Below, one piece after another: positions 1 to 7,469 of a stretch of 35,027 nt of DNA (its first letter is position 1; the number at the start of each line of letters is the position of its first letter). A program made the position numbers and the translations under genes. The stretch is taken from positions 1-35,027 of the forward strand of contig JAFKKV010000053.1 of NCBI GenBank assembly GCA_017304475.1, in the 5' to 3' direction. The notes beneath the pieces were generated by a model. It worked only from the letters and a program-made list of their open reading frames with translations, did no database searches and was not told the origin of the DNA. The stretch is from Hyphomicrobiales bacterium. GTDB lineage: Bacteria > Pseudomonadota > Alphaproteobacteria > Rhizobiales > Phreatobacteraceae.

Positions 1-842
1 GCCCGGTAGACGGTCTTCAGCGCCGCCACGAGCCCTTTGCGGTCCTTCCAGGAGGCGAAGTCCATGGAATGGCGGATCAGATGGACGATGCAGGTCTGAA
101 CGATCGCCTGCGGGAAGCAGGCGTTGATCGCTTCGGGAAAGCCCTTCAACCCATCGACGACGGCGATCAGAATATCCTCGACGCCGCGGTTCTTCAGTTC
201 GTTCATCACCTTGAGCCAGAACTTGGCGCCCTCGTTCTGCTCGATCCAGAGGCCGAGAATGTCCTTCGTGCCGTCGGCCATGACCCCGAGTGCCAGATAG
301 ACCGCCTTGTTCCTGACCAGCCCCTCGTCACGGATCTTGACCCGCAGCGCATCGAAGAAGACCAGCGGATAGGTCGACTCGAGCGGCCGGTTCTGCCACT
401 CCGCGACCGTCTCCAGCACCGTGTCCGTCACCGTCGAGATCAGGTCCGGCGAGACCTCGAGCCCATAGAGCTCCAGGAGGTGGCCCTGGATCTCGCGCAC
501 CGTCATGCCGCGGGCGTACATCGACACGATCTTCTCGTCGAAGCCCGGGAACCGGCGCTGGTAGCGGGCGATCAGCTTCGGGTCGAACGTCCCCTCGCGG
601 TCGCGGGGAATGCGCAGATCGAGCCTCGCCGTCTCGGTCAGCACCGTCTTCTTCGAATAGCCATTGCGGCTGTTCTTCTTGCCGGCGGCAGCCTCGTCGT
701 CGAGATGCTCGTCGATCTCCGCGTTCAGCACGCGTTCCGCCAACGCCTTCTTCAACTCGTCGAATAGGCCGTCCTTGGCAAAAACCGCCTGGGGATCACG
801 CCCGTCCAGCAACTCGTCCAGCGTGTTCTTCTTGATCGCCAT
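1..842 (-). CDS. IS256-family (mutator type) transposase, 3' part missing
   Basis: A DDE transposase that cuts and joins the ends of its IS element. The visible 280 codons begin MAIKKNTLDELLDG and include the family-typical stretches SRNGYSKKTVLTE, the DALRVKIRDEG region with the first catalytic Asp, AVVDGLKGFPEAI with the second, and the CIVHLIRHS block. IS256 transposases are about 400 residues, so roughly the last third, with the catalytic Glu, lies beyond the left edge. The start ATG at 840-842 is the first in frame and begins a typical N-terminus. No frameshift is seen, so it may be active. It marks the left border of the resistance region. Confidence 0.93.
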   Translation of the reverse strand, partial: MAIKKNTLDELLDGRDPQAVFAKDGLFDELKKALAERVLNAEIDEHLDDEAAAGKKNSRNGYSKKTVLTETARLDLRIPRDREGTFDPKLIARYQRRFPGFDEKIVSMYARGMTVREIQGHLLELYGLEVSPDLISTVTDTVLETVAEWQNRPLESTYPLVFFDALRVKIRDEGLVRNKAVYLALGVMADGTKDILGLWIEQNEGAKFWLKVMNELKNRGVEDILIAVVDGLKGFPEAINACFPQAIVQTCIVHLIRHSMDFASWKDRKGLVAALKTVYR

Positions 843-898
843 ATGCGCCCTCCATGAGCGTCACTATGGCCCCGCACACAAGATTCCTGACACTCCCC
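1..898 (-). mobile_element. IS256-family insertion sequence, cut by the window edge
   Basis: The element consists of a partial transposase gene plus a terminal region. About 30 bp upstream of the transposase start, at about 871-898, lies a sequence that on the minus strand begins GGGGAGTGTCAGGAATCTTG. This resembles the terminal inverted repeats of IS256-family elements, so the outer end is placed near 898. The other end lies outside the window, so neither the partner repeat nor a target duplication can be checked. Family assignment rests on the transposase; the exact end is an inference. Confidence 0.7.
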
Positions 899-1281
899 GT
901 TCTCTCGGTTCCCATGCCTCGCCCCGTCCATTGATTGACCAACGCCAAATGCATGCACCCGCCGCGACATGCAAACACGGACATCGTACCCAATCTCCCA
1001 TTTGTGTTCGGCCAATCAACCTCTCTGCAAGTCCGCGGACGCACCGGACGCTCCTGCGACGTATTGAGCTGTTGACGGTATGGTAGGTATGCCAAGCGTG
1101 CAGCGGATGATGACCGATAACGGCCTGGCCGTCGCTCCGAGCATTTTCGGCCAAGACCAGCCAACAGGCCGGCACGCCTCCTCCACGCCGGACCTCCACG
1201 CCAAGAACCAACGGCCAAGTCGATCGCTTCATCCAGGCCAACCGCGAGCACCGAGACGTTCAGCCGGACGCGGGCGCCAAC
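899..1281. other. Intergenic region between the IS end and the porin
   Basis: About 380 bp in which no gene could be supported. Short ORFs occur on both strands, but none has a convincing ribosome binding site or a recognisable product, and they overlap one another. No clear terminator was found behind the porin stop codon at 1282-1284. Confidence 0.5.
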
Positions 1282-2508
1282 TCAGTACAGCACGCCCACT
1301 TCAAGCAACAGGCGGCTCTGCGTCGTCTTCGTAGCGTTCGGGCCAAGGGCGAACCCGGGTACCGTGTCAATCGCCTTGATAAACGAGACCTCAGCTCGCG
1401 CGAAAAAGCGTTCGTACTGGTAGGTGGGCGTCAGCGTCACCGACCAAGCCTTGCTGCCTGGCCCGTACAACAGGTTCGGCGCGCCGTCCACAGCGCGGCC
1501 TGTCGATGCGATATATTCCACACGGCCTGCCAAGCGGAAATTGGAGTTGAAGGCATAACTTGCGAGCAGGGCCGCGCCGTATGTCGACGCACTGCGTTCG
1601 ATGCCGAGCGTGCGGTTGGCTGGCACACTCGTGTATTGGAGGTACGGCGTTACAATCCACGGTCCGGAGCTATAGGTGTAGATCAGGTTGTAGATGCTGC
1701 TGTTATTCTGGGCTAGCGGCGTCGCGGGATTGGAATAGCCGGTCCGCCCCAGGTTGCCGCCGGCGACGAAGCTGAGGGTGTTGGCGTTATCGATGGCATA
1801 GGCTACCGAGCCCCAGAGCCAGTTGAACCGGTTGGAATAGTAACCGTCGTTCCATGTCAGCGCGAACGTCAAGGCGCCTGTTTTGTAGTTCGCCTGCACG
1901 CCGCGGTTCACCGCGTTCTCCTGGTTCCACAGCAGCCCCCGTTGGATGTTCATGTTCTGGAACGTGAACGTGTTTTCGGCTCCGATAAGTGTCGGTAGCT
2001 TGCCGGCGATAATCGAAAAATCATCGGTCGGAGCAAACTTGATGAACGCCTGGGGAATCGGCCCGTAGAAATCCCGCAGCGTCTGATCCGACCTCAGATA
2101 GGGCGTTCCGAGTGCTGGCAGGGAGTAGGTGCCAACCTGAACGTAAAATTGAATCAGACCGTCGGTCTTTTGAATAAACACCTGCGCATTGCTCAGATCA
2201 ACGCGTGCCTGGCGGTCACCTGCTGACACATTGTTTTGGAGCAGTCCGAGACCGCTGACGACGCCTGTCACGTAGAGATTGCCGAGAGGTCCTGCATCGA
2301 AGCGGGTAGGATTCGGATTGGCTGTCAGTGGACCAACTATGGCTGGAGTCGTCAGGGGAGAGGTCGATGCGCCTGAACCCTCCGCCTGGGGCTTGTTCTC
2401 TTGCTGGAGATCCTCGATCCGCCGATTGTCGTCCGCCCAAGCCGACATGCTACTCGCAATCAGAACCGCTGAGGCACAGACCCAACCCACGACGACGTTC
2501 GTCTTCAC
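1282..2508 (-). CDS. Outer-membrane beta-barrel porin, OmpL/BBP2-like
   Basis: The mature protein should form a barrel in the outer membrane; the substrate is unknown. The GTG start at 2506-2508 is preferred because a strong Shine-Dalgarno (GGGAGGAA, rc of 2516-2523) lies seven bases upstream. This gives 408 residues and a clean signal peptide (MKTNVVVGWVCASAVLIASS, cleavage near AWA-DD). An ATG at 2544 is in frame but would put charged residues ahead of the signal. After a short polar, Pro/Ser/Thr-rich linker the chain alternates polar and aromatic residues as in beta-barrels, with repeated Gly, Asn and Tyr, and ends in LLLEVGVLY, a barrel-closing strand with a terminal aromatic residue. Similar proteins are annotated as BBP2 or OmpL-like porins. 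It stands alone in its orientation, and no link to metals is visible. Confidence 0.8.
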   Translation of the reverse strand: MKTNVVVGWVCASAVLIASSMSAWADDNRRIEDLQQENKPQAEGSGASTSPLTTPAIVGPLTANPNPTRFDAGPLGNLYVTGVVSGLGLLQNNVSAGDRQARVDLSNAQVFIQKTDGLIQFYVQVGTYSLPALGTPYLRSDQTLRDFYGPIPQAFIKFAPTDDFSIIAGKLPTLIGAENTFTFQNMNIQRGLLWNQENAVNRGVQANYKTGALTFALTWNDGYYSNRFNWLWGSVAYAIDNANTLSFVAGGNLGRTGYSNPATPLAQNNSSIYNLIYTYSSGPWIVTPYLQYTSVPANRTLGIERSASTYGAALLASYAFNSNFRLAGRVEYIASTGRAVDGAPNLLYGPGSKAWSVTLTPTYQYERFFARAEVSFIKAIDTVPGFALGPNATKTTQSRLLLEVGVLY

Positions 2509-3137
2509 GTGAGGGTTCCTCCCGAATCTGCTGTTCTGCCTCATAAAAGCCCTACCACGCGGCGGCAGCATGCTGCGAAGCGTCACGTTGAGCATCGGCA
2601 ACGCCGGCAAGGCCGGAAAGACCCGAGACGCGGTCGCCAGGCGCCGACATCAGAGGCCCCCCCCTCGGGACGTCTCCGATGATGATGGGTCGCGTTGTAG
2701 GCTCGAGCCCGGAAGGCCGGTCACACCGCAACGCCACGATGAGGTCGGCGGCCTCGGCTCCGCTTGCTCCAAGCCGCATCCCGCAGACGGCAGCCACCGC
2801 GGCTGTTCGGCGAGACGTTGGGGACCTGAACGGCGGGTCATTCCGGGACGCCAATCCTCCGGTAGGCATCGAGCGCAGGAAGCCGCACGAGGAGAGCCGA
2901 TCAAGCCCCGCTTCGTCAAATAAAGGAAGCGTAAAGAGGGAGTGCTGTTGCCATTTCGCAACACAACGGAGGTGGTCCCGTCTTCCGACACGGTGTGGCG
3001 GCTGGGCGAAGGTGGAACGGGTTGCTGTTCACCCCGCCAATTTCTCCGTCAGGGACTCGACAGCATTGGCCCCGTCGGGCGTCCCCTCGCCGCGTGAGAC
3101 TGGATCGGCCGTGCGCGATGACGGATGGACGGTTTTG
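2509..3137. other. Gene-poor region between porin and nrsF
   Basis: About 630 bp. The porin's ribosome binding site lies at the left end. A minus-strand reading frame at 2552-2869 has a loosely signal-peptide-like stretch (RTAAVAAVCG) but no good start or known relative, and overlapping frames on the plus strand are no better. A run of seven C occurs at 2656-2662. No gene, RNA or terminator could be supported. Confidence 0.4.
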
Positions 3138-3782
3138 TCACCAGCGCAGCAGCCGCGGGCCGAGCACCGCACCGGCGACGGTGCACAAGGCAATGGTGCC
3201 GCTGTACCAGAGTGCAATGAACGGCAGGGAGTCGTCGGTGCAATGAAGGGCATAGCCGATTGCGCTGACCCCGCCGGCGACCAGGCCTATGAAAGTGCCT
3301 GCGCGGACCAAATCGGTCGGCAAGGCGAACCGGCGCACCGCCCAGACGATTGCCGCGAAGGGTAGCGTGGCGATGATCGGAATCGACACGAGGCACTGAA
3401 GCCACCTGTCGCCCATCATCATCGCCTCCCAATGCGCGCTCGGCGCAGAGACGAGGCTCAGGGCCGCCAGCAGCATGATGCCCGCGAACGGCGCTACGGC
3501 AAGAGCAAGGTGCGTCCTCCGCTCGCCGCCCGGGCGGACCACCCGGAACAGGAAGACGGAGGAGACGACGAACACGGCCACGGCGAAGACGAGTTTCACA
3601 GCCAAGAAAGTCATTGCTCCGGGACTGCCAAAGTCGGGGCGGGCACCGAGCGCGAGGAACGCGACGACAAGCGCTCCAGCTCCTCCGACCGCCATCGCGA
3701 TCGCAAGGCCGTGCGGGAGCTTGCTATGGTCCACAGGCTCGAGGTTCGTGCTGAGCATGGTGATCAGTTCGTCCGTCTTCAT
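3138..3782 (-). CDS. nrsF: NrsF (DUF1109) membrane anti-sigma factor
   Basis: An inner-membrane anti-sigma factor that holds the ECF sigma factor encoded just upstream. The 214 residues begin MKTDELITMLSTNLEPV, the cytoplasmic N-terminal sigma-binding part of the family. Six hydrophobic segments follow (about 25-47, 55-80, 92-112, 130-149, 161-180, 187-208). Three cysteines are visible: C130 (WLQC), C181 (HCTDD) and C200. The first two match the positions known to be needed for metal sensing in Caulobacter NrsF, where chromate or cadmium stress releases SigF. The start at 3780-3782 lies inside the end of the sigma gene (four-base overlap), so the two should be translationally coupled. Longer upstream frames only read into the sigma gene. 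Confidence 0.9.
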   Translation of the reverse strand: MKTDELITMLSTNLEPVDHSKLPHGLAIAMAVGGAGALVVAFLALGARPDFGSPGAMTFLAVKLVFAVAVFVVSSVFLFRVVRPGGERRTHLALAVAPFAGIMLLAALSLVSAPSAHWEAMMMGDRWLQCLVSIPIIATLPFAAIVWAVRRFALPTDLVRAGTFIGLVAGGVSAIGYALHCTDDSLPFIALWYSGTIALCTVAGAVLGPRLLRW

Positions 3783-4336
3783 GATCCCTTTCCCCTCGCA
3801 ATTGCTGCAGCCAGGGCCTTCAGGCCTCGGTGCACACTGACTTTTACCGCCGACTCGGACATGCCGCATTGGGTAGCGGCTTCGGCCACGCTCAACCCGT
3901 CGAGCTTCACGCAACGGATTGCGCGCTGCATCTTGTCAGGCAGCTGTGCCAGCAGCCGATTGAGATCGAGTGTGCTCTCCGCTTGCGCCTGATCGTCCCG
4001 CGCAGTGACCTCGCTCGCGTCCTCGATGGGTACATCCGCCATTGACGCCTTGGTCTGGCGCAAATGGTCGATGAGCTTGTAGCGGGCGACGGCGTGAACC
4101 CAAGGCGTGATGAGCTCATTGGGGTTATAGGTACGCCGGCCGGTATGGATTGCCATCAGCGCGTCCTGCACGAGGTCCTCCACTTCAGCCGCACTCCGGC
4201 CGATACGCCCGAGCCTGCTCTTGTAATAGGCCCGCAAGTGTCGGCTCAGCAGGTCGAGCAATTTGCGGTACGCGACAGCGTCGCCATCGAGGCTCGCCAT
4301 CATCAGTGCCCGCAGCTCGACTTCATTCTTCATCAT
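3779..4336 (-). CDS. sigF: ECF sigma factor, SigF/ECF16 type
   Basis: A small sigma-70 family factor of 185 residues that directs RNA polymerase to stress promoters. Region 2 spans about 14-95, with the DLVQDALMAIH core at 54-64 and the -10 recognition stretch PWVHAVARYKLIDHLRQ. Region 4 spans about 123-178 (LPDKMQRAIRCVKLDGLSVAEAA, then the helix-turn-helix with SESAVKVSVHRGLKAL). No extra C-terminal domain is present. Pairing with a DUF1109 protein in a four-base overlap is the hallmark of this ECF group. A matching promoter (GTAACC-N16-CGAA) sits just upstream on the same strand, so the pair is expected to autoregulate. The start could be either of two adjacent ATGs (4336 or 4333). Confidence 0.93.
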   Translation of the reverse strand: MMKNEVELRALMMASLDGDAVAYRKLLDLLSRHLRAYYKSRLGRIGRSAAEVEDLVQDALMAIHTGRRTYNPNELITPWVHAVARYKLIDHLRQTKASMADVPIEDASEVTARDDQAQAESTLDLNRLLAQLPDKMQRAIRCVKLDGLSVAEAATQCGMSESAVKVSVHRGLKALAAAIARGKGS

Positions 4337-4353
4337 GGGCCTTCATTCTCCAA

Positions 4354-4379
4354 TTCGCGCATGCGAGCAGTTCGGTTAC
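4354..4379 (-). promoter_or_regulatory. SigF-type promoter of the sigF-nrsF operon
   Basis: On the minus strand GTAACC (4374-4379) is followed after exactly 16 bases by CGAA (4354-4357). This is the motif reported for Caulobacter SigF. The -10 element lies about 18 bases before the sigF ATG, which implies a very short leader. Confidence 0.8.
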
Positions 4380-4619
4380 ATGAACACGGCCACGTGAACG
4401 ACCCGTGGTTGTCGCACTTGGTGAGACCCCAGGCGCGTCGCTATTCGGAGCTTGGCCAGAGGTCCAACTCCATCCTGGCCATTCCTGCTCATCTTGAGCA
4501 CCGCGTCAGCCGGCGCCCCGGTCGAATCCGACTTGGATTTGTCCCGACTGCTGCAGCAGGGCGATATCCAGCTGCACTGAATTTGAACTCTCCGGTCACG
4601 TGGCCGTGAACATGTAACC
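4374..4619. repeat. 27-bp imperfect inverted repeat flanking 192 bp, with GTTC on both outer sides
   Basis: The arms are 4374-4400 and 4593-4619 and match at 24 of 27 positions when one is reverse complemented. Shared parts are GGTTACATG at the outer end and CACGGCCACGTGA further in. The outer six bases of each arm are the -35 boxes of the two SigF-type promoters. GTTC occurs directly outside both arms (4370-4373 and 4620-4623), as a 4-bp target duplication would. It may be a divergent regulatory region or the footprint of a small inverted-repeat element. No gene is seen between the arms. Confidence 0.75.
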
Positions 4620-4639
4620 GTTCCGACCACTTCCTCGAA
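4614..4639 (+). promoter_or_regulatory. Second SigF-type promoter, divergent, for the secreted protein at 4794
   Basis: GTAACC at 4614-4619, exactly 16 bases, then CGAA at 4636-4639. It faces the small secreted-protein gene, leaving a leader of about 145 bases. It matches the sigF promoter in both boxes and spacing. Confidence 0.75.
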
Positions 4640-4793
4640 TTCATCATTAGAAGCGCAACGAGGCGCTTCCTCAAAGGCCGCTCCAATCGCTTGTTGGAGT
4701 GAGCCGACCCACAAAGCCACTCGACCGGACCGCCGATGCGAGCGCCGTCTCTGGGCGCGTGCCTGATCGTGTCCGGTAACGGGAGATAATCCG

Positions 4794-5066
4794 ATGAAGA
4801 AGTTCTTGCTCGCCGCGGTCCTCCTTGCACCGCTGACGATTTCACCGTCGTTCGCGCAAGGGGCGGGTGATGCCGCCGGCTTTGTCGACACGGCGCGGAT
4901 CCAAACCCGGATGGCGCGCGGAGACGATATGCTGCACACCGGATCGGTCCTGCGGACACGTCGCAACGAGGCCGCATCGCCGCGCGTGATGTCTCCAGAT
5001 GTCTTCGGCGGTGGATCATGGTCCAATCGCGGGCACGAGCGCTCGCGTCCGCAGCTCTGGCGATAA
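4794..5066 (+). CDS. Small secreted protein of the predicted SigF regulon
   Basis: A 90-residue protein with no family I recognise. It starts MKKFLLAAVLLAPLTISPSF with a standard Sec signal peptide (cleavage near SFA-QG), leaving about 68 periplasmic residues rich in Arg, Gly and Ser (FGGGSWSNRGHERSRPQLWR at the end), with three Met and no Cys. A ribosome binding site GGGAGA stands ahead of the ATG. The SigF-type promoter at 4614-4639 points at it, so it is probably induced under the conditions that release SigF from NrsF. It also lies upstream of the Cus genes in the same direction. Its function is unknown; a periplasmic role in metal or oxidative stress is only an inference from context. 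Confidence 0.75.
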   Translation: MKKFLLAAVLLAPLTISPSFAQGAGDAAGFVDTARIQTRMARGDDMLHTGSVLRTRRNEAASPRVMSPDVFGGGSWSNRGHERSRPQLWR

Positions 5067-5199
5067 TCTCTTGGCTCGACAGTTCGGCAAATGCTGTGAT
5101 TGACGGCCGGTGAATGCTATTTTGCCGTCGTTAACACATCTGCGCAGTCGTGATGACGGCTGTCTTCCCAAGGGCCGGTCCCTGTGAGACCTTGAACAC

Positions 5200-5553
5200 G
5201 TGAAAATGCCAGGGTCCCTTCGCCAACTGTTCGCGATCTTTGTGATCGCGGGTTTGATTTGGGCGCCGCTGACGGCCCCGGCGGCAGCGGGCGCGATGCG
5301 ATCGGCGTTGATGCCGGAGATGGCGGACGACATGCCGTGCTGTCCGCCGGCTTTGCCCCGTGACTGCCAGAAATGCCCCCTGATCGGCCTCTGCATCGCC
5401 AAGACGTTTCAGGGCATGCCGGCCGAGGCGGTCATGTCGCATCCGACGTGGAGCCATTCGCGGATGGGCTCTCCAAGCAGCGACGGAGCCCGGGACGGCC
5501 TCGGCTACCTGCCTCCGCCACGACCTCCTCGAAGCTTGGGCCCGTCGGCGTAA
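5200..5553 (+). CDS. Small cysteine-rich exported or membrane-anchored protein in the Cus block
   Basis: 117 residues, function not recognised. A hydrophobic stretch at about 8-30 (LFAIFVIAGLIWAPL) is a signal peptide or anchor. It is followed by a compact cysteine cluster (C47, C48, C56, C59, C65: PCC, CQKC, LC) that could bind metal or form disulfides. The C-terminal third is Pro/Ser/Gly-rich and likely disordered. The start is GTG at 5200 or ATG at 5206; the ribosome binding site is weak for both. It lies about 90 bp before the FixH/YtkA-like gene and reads the same way as cusBA, which suggests a helper role in copper or silver handling in the periplasm. That role is inferred from position and the cysteines only. 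Confidence 0.6.
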   Translation: MKMPGSLRQLFAIFVIAGLIWAPLTAPAAAGAMRSALMPEMADDMPCCPPALPRDCQKCPLIGLCIAKTFQGMPAEAVMSHPTWSHSRMGSPSSDGARDGLGYLPPPRPPRSLGPSA

Positions 5554-5643
5554 CGCGCCGGCTCATGTCGTTCGGCTTATGCCGCGCGGTCATTGCCCAT
5601 GCCGTCTCGGACGGCTGACTAAGCTTCAAGAGGACACTCCACC

Positions 5644-6048
5644 ATGACGACGTTCAAACCCACGCGCGTGCTCGGCGCGGCGCTCATCGGCCTTGCGATG
5701 ATCGGCTCGGCCAATCCTGCCCATGCCGATGTGAAGGACTACGAATTCCAGCTGGTTGAACCGACGGTGCGAACCGGACCGAACGCGGTCATCACCGTGC
5801 GGCTGATGAACAAGACGACGGGCCGGCCGGTACCGGACGCGGTGATCTTCGCGACCCGCCTCGACATGGCTCCGGACGGCATGCAGGAAATGGCCACGTC
5901 GGTCACACCGATGCCCGGCGGCGAGCCGGGAACCTACCGGTTCAGCGCGAATGTCAGCATGGCCGGCGGATGGCGTCTGTCGCTCGGCGCCAAGGTCCAG
6001 GGCGAGACCGGCACCGTCGAGAGCAAACTGGTGATTCGAGCACAGTGA
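5644..6048 (+). CDS. FixH/YtkA-like periplasmic protein of the Cus operon
   Basis: 134 residues with a signal peptide (about 1-28, ending ANPAHA) and one immunoglobulin-like domain at about 33-130. The pattern of the latter (DYEFQLVEPTVRTGPNAVIT, DGMQEMATSVTPMPGGEPGT, then SMAGGWRLSL) is that of YtkA-like/FixH-type domains found beside RND and P-type copper pumps. The Met-containing MAPDGMQEM stretch could be a soft-metal site. A ribosome binding site (AGAGGAC) precedes the ATG. The stop codon overlaps the cusB start (TGATG), so it is translated with the pump genes. Likely a periplasmic accessory factor in Cu/Ag export; no catalytic motif is visible. Confidence 0.8.
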   Translation: MTTFKPTRVLGAALIGLAMIGSANPAHADVKDYEFQLVEPTVRTGPNAVITVRLMNKTTGRPVPDAVIFATRLDMAPDGMQEMATSVTPMPGGEPGTYRFSANVSMAGGWRLSLGAKVQGETGTVESKLVIRAQ

Positions 6049-7469
6049 TGAACCGCCCTCTCTGGGCCGTTGCCGCCTTCGCCGCCCTCGGGGCGGCGGG
6101 GGTCGGCGGGTTCGCCGCCCTCCGGCCGAACCTCTGGCCTCTTGGAATCCCAGCGAACGTGGTGATGCCCGCGGCGCAAACCGACAGGCCCGTGATCTTT
6201 TACCAGGATCCCGACGGCCGGCCGATCTATTCGCTGACGCTGAAGAAGACGGCGGACGGTCGTGACTTCAAGCCCGTTCTCGCCGGCCAGGATCTGAGTT
6301 TCGAAGAGGTCGCGCCGCCGCCGCCAACCGCGACGGCACCCGCGCCCGGCGGTTCCAGCCGAAGGGTGATCCATTACCGCAATCCGATGGGCCTGCCCGA
6401 TACCTCGCCGGTACCGAAGAACGACTCGATGGGGATGGCCTACATCCCGGTCTACGAGGGCGACGACGACGGCGGGTCGATCAGGCTGACGCCCGGACGG
6501 ATCCAGCGTACGGGGGTCAGGACCGAGCCGGCCGCCATGCGGGTCATCCGCACGGTCATCCGCGCACCGGGAACCATCCAGCTCGATGAACGCCGGATCG
6601 CCGTGATCTCGTTGCGCACGGAAGGCTGGATCCAGAAGGTCGAAGACGTCACGACCGGCAGCAGGGTGCGCAAGGGCCAGCCGTTGATGGAGATCTACAG
6701 TCCGGCGATCTCGGCCGCGGCGGCGGACTATGCCGCTCAGATGCAGATCCCCGGCGAGGCTCGTGCGACGCCCAGTTCCGGACGGGGGTCGCGCCAGCGG
6801 CTGATGAACCTGGATGTTCCCGAGGCCGTGATCGCGACGATCGAGCGGACGCGCTCGGCGCCGCTCGCCATCTACTGGTCCGCGCCACGGGACGGCATCG
6901 TGCTCGAGCGCAATGCCATCGAGGGAACCCGCGTGCAGCCCGGCGACGTATTGTTCCGGCTGGCCGACGTCTCGGTCGTCTGGACGCTGATCGATGTCGC
7001 CGAGCGCGATCTCGGCAGTCTCAGGGTCGGTCAGCCCGTCGCGGTCAGGGCTCGGGGTTATCCGGGCCGTGTCTTCGACGGCAAGACCAGCGTGATCTAT
7101 CCGCAGATCAACCAGGAGACCCGCACCGTCCGCGTGCGGATCGAACTGCCGAACGCCGATACCGCTTTGCTGCCCGAGATGTATGTCGACGCCGAGATCA
7201 ATATCGGCAATCCGCAGCCGGTCCTGGCCATTCCCGAAAGTGCGGTGATCGACAGCGGCAATCGCCAGGTCGTGTTCGTCGACAAGGGCGAAGGCCGGTT
7301 CGAACCGCGCGAGGTGAAACTCGGCGCGCGGGCGGACGGCTATGTCGAGGTGCGCGAGGGCGTGACGAACGACGAACCGGTCGTGGTCGCGGCCAACTTC
7401 CTGATCGACGCGGAGAGCAATCTCAGGGCCGCGCTCAAAGGCTTTACCGAGGCAGGAGCTCAGCCATGA
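6048..7469 (+). CDS. cusB: CusB-type periplasmic adaptor of a heavy-metal RND pump
   Basis: The membrane-fusion subunit linking the inner-membrane RND pump to an outer-membrane channel. 473 residues. The N-terminus is a single hydrophobic anchor or signal (about 5-25). Two heavy-metal-binding (HMBD) repeats follow: a degenerate one at about 48-85 (VIFYQDPDGRPI) and a canonical one at about 108-138 (YRNPMGLPDTSPVPKNDSMG). Next come the barrel-sandwich/lipoyl domain (GWIQKVEDVTTGSRVRKGQP), a short helical hairpin and the beta-barrel (RVQPGDVLFRLADVSVVWTL). Met residues in the HMBD suit Cu(I)/Ag(I). The ATG at 6048 was chosen because it overlaps the previous stop; an upstream in-frame ATG at 5970 lies inside the preceding gene. 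Its stop overlaps cusA by four bases. Confidence 0.93.
   Translation: MNRPLWAVAAFAALGAAGVGGFAALRPNLWPLGIPANVVMPAAQTDRPVIFYQDPDGRPIYSLTLKKTADGRDFKPVLAGQDLSFEEVAPPPPTATAPAPGGSSRRVIHYRNPMGLPDTSPVPKNDSMGMAYIPVYEGDDDGGSIRLTPGRIQRTGVRTEPAAMRVIRTVIRAPGTIQLDERRIAVISLRTEGWIQKVEDVTTGSRVRKGQPLMEIYSPAISAAAADYAAQMQIPGEARATPSSGRGSRQRLMNLDVPEAVIATIERTRSAPLAIYWSAPRDGIVLERNAIEGTRVQPGDVLFRLADVSVVWTLIDVAERDLGSLRVGQPVAVRARGYPGRVFDGKTSVIYPQINQETRTVRVRIELPNADTALLPEMYVDAEINIGNPQPVLAIPESAVIDSGNRQVVFVDKGEGRFEPREVKLGARADGYVEVREGVTNDEPVVVAANFLIDAESNLRAALKGFTEAGAQP

Noticed and set aside
69..767. Plus-strand open frame of 232 codons
   Set aside because: It is the antisense of the IS256 transposase, whose minus-strand translation shows clear family motifs.
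2552..2869. Minus-strand frame of 105 codons with a faint signal-peptide-like stretch
   Set aside because: No good ribosome binding site, no recognised family, and competing frames on both strands.
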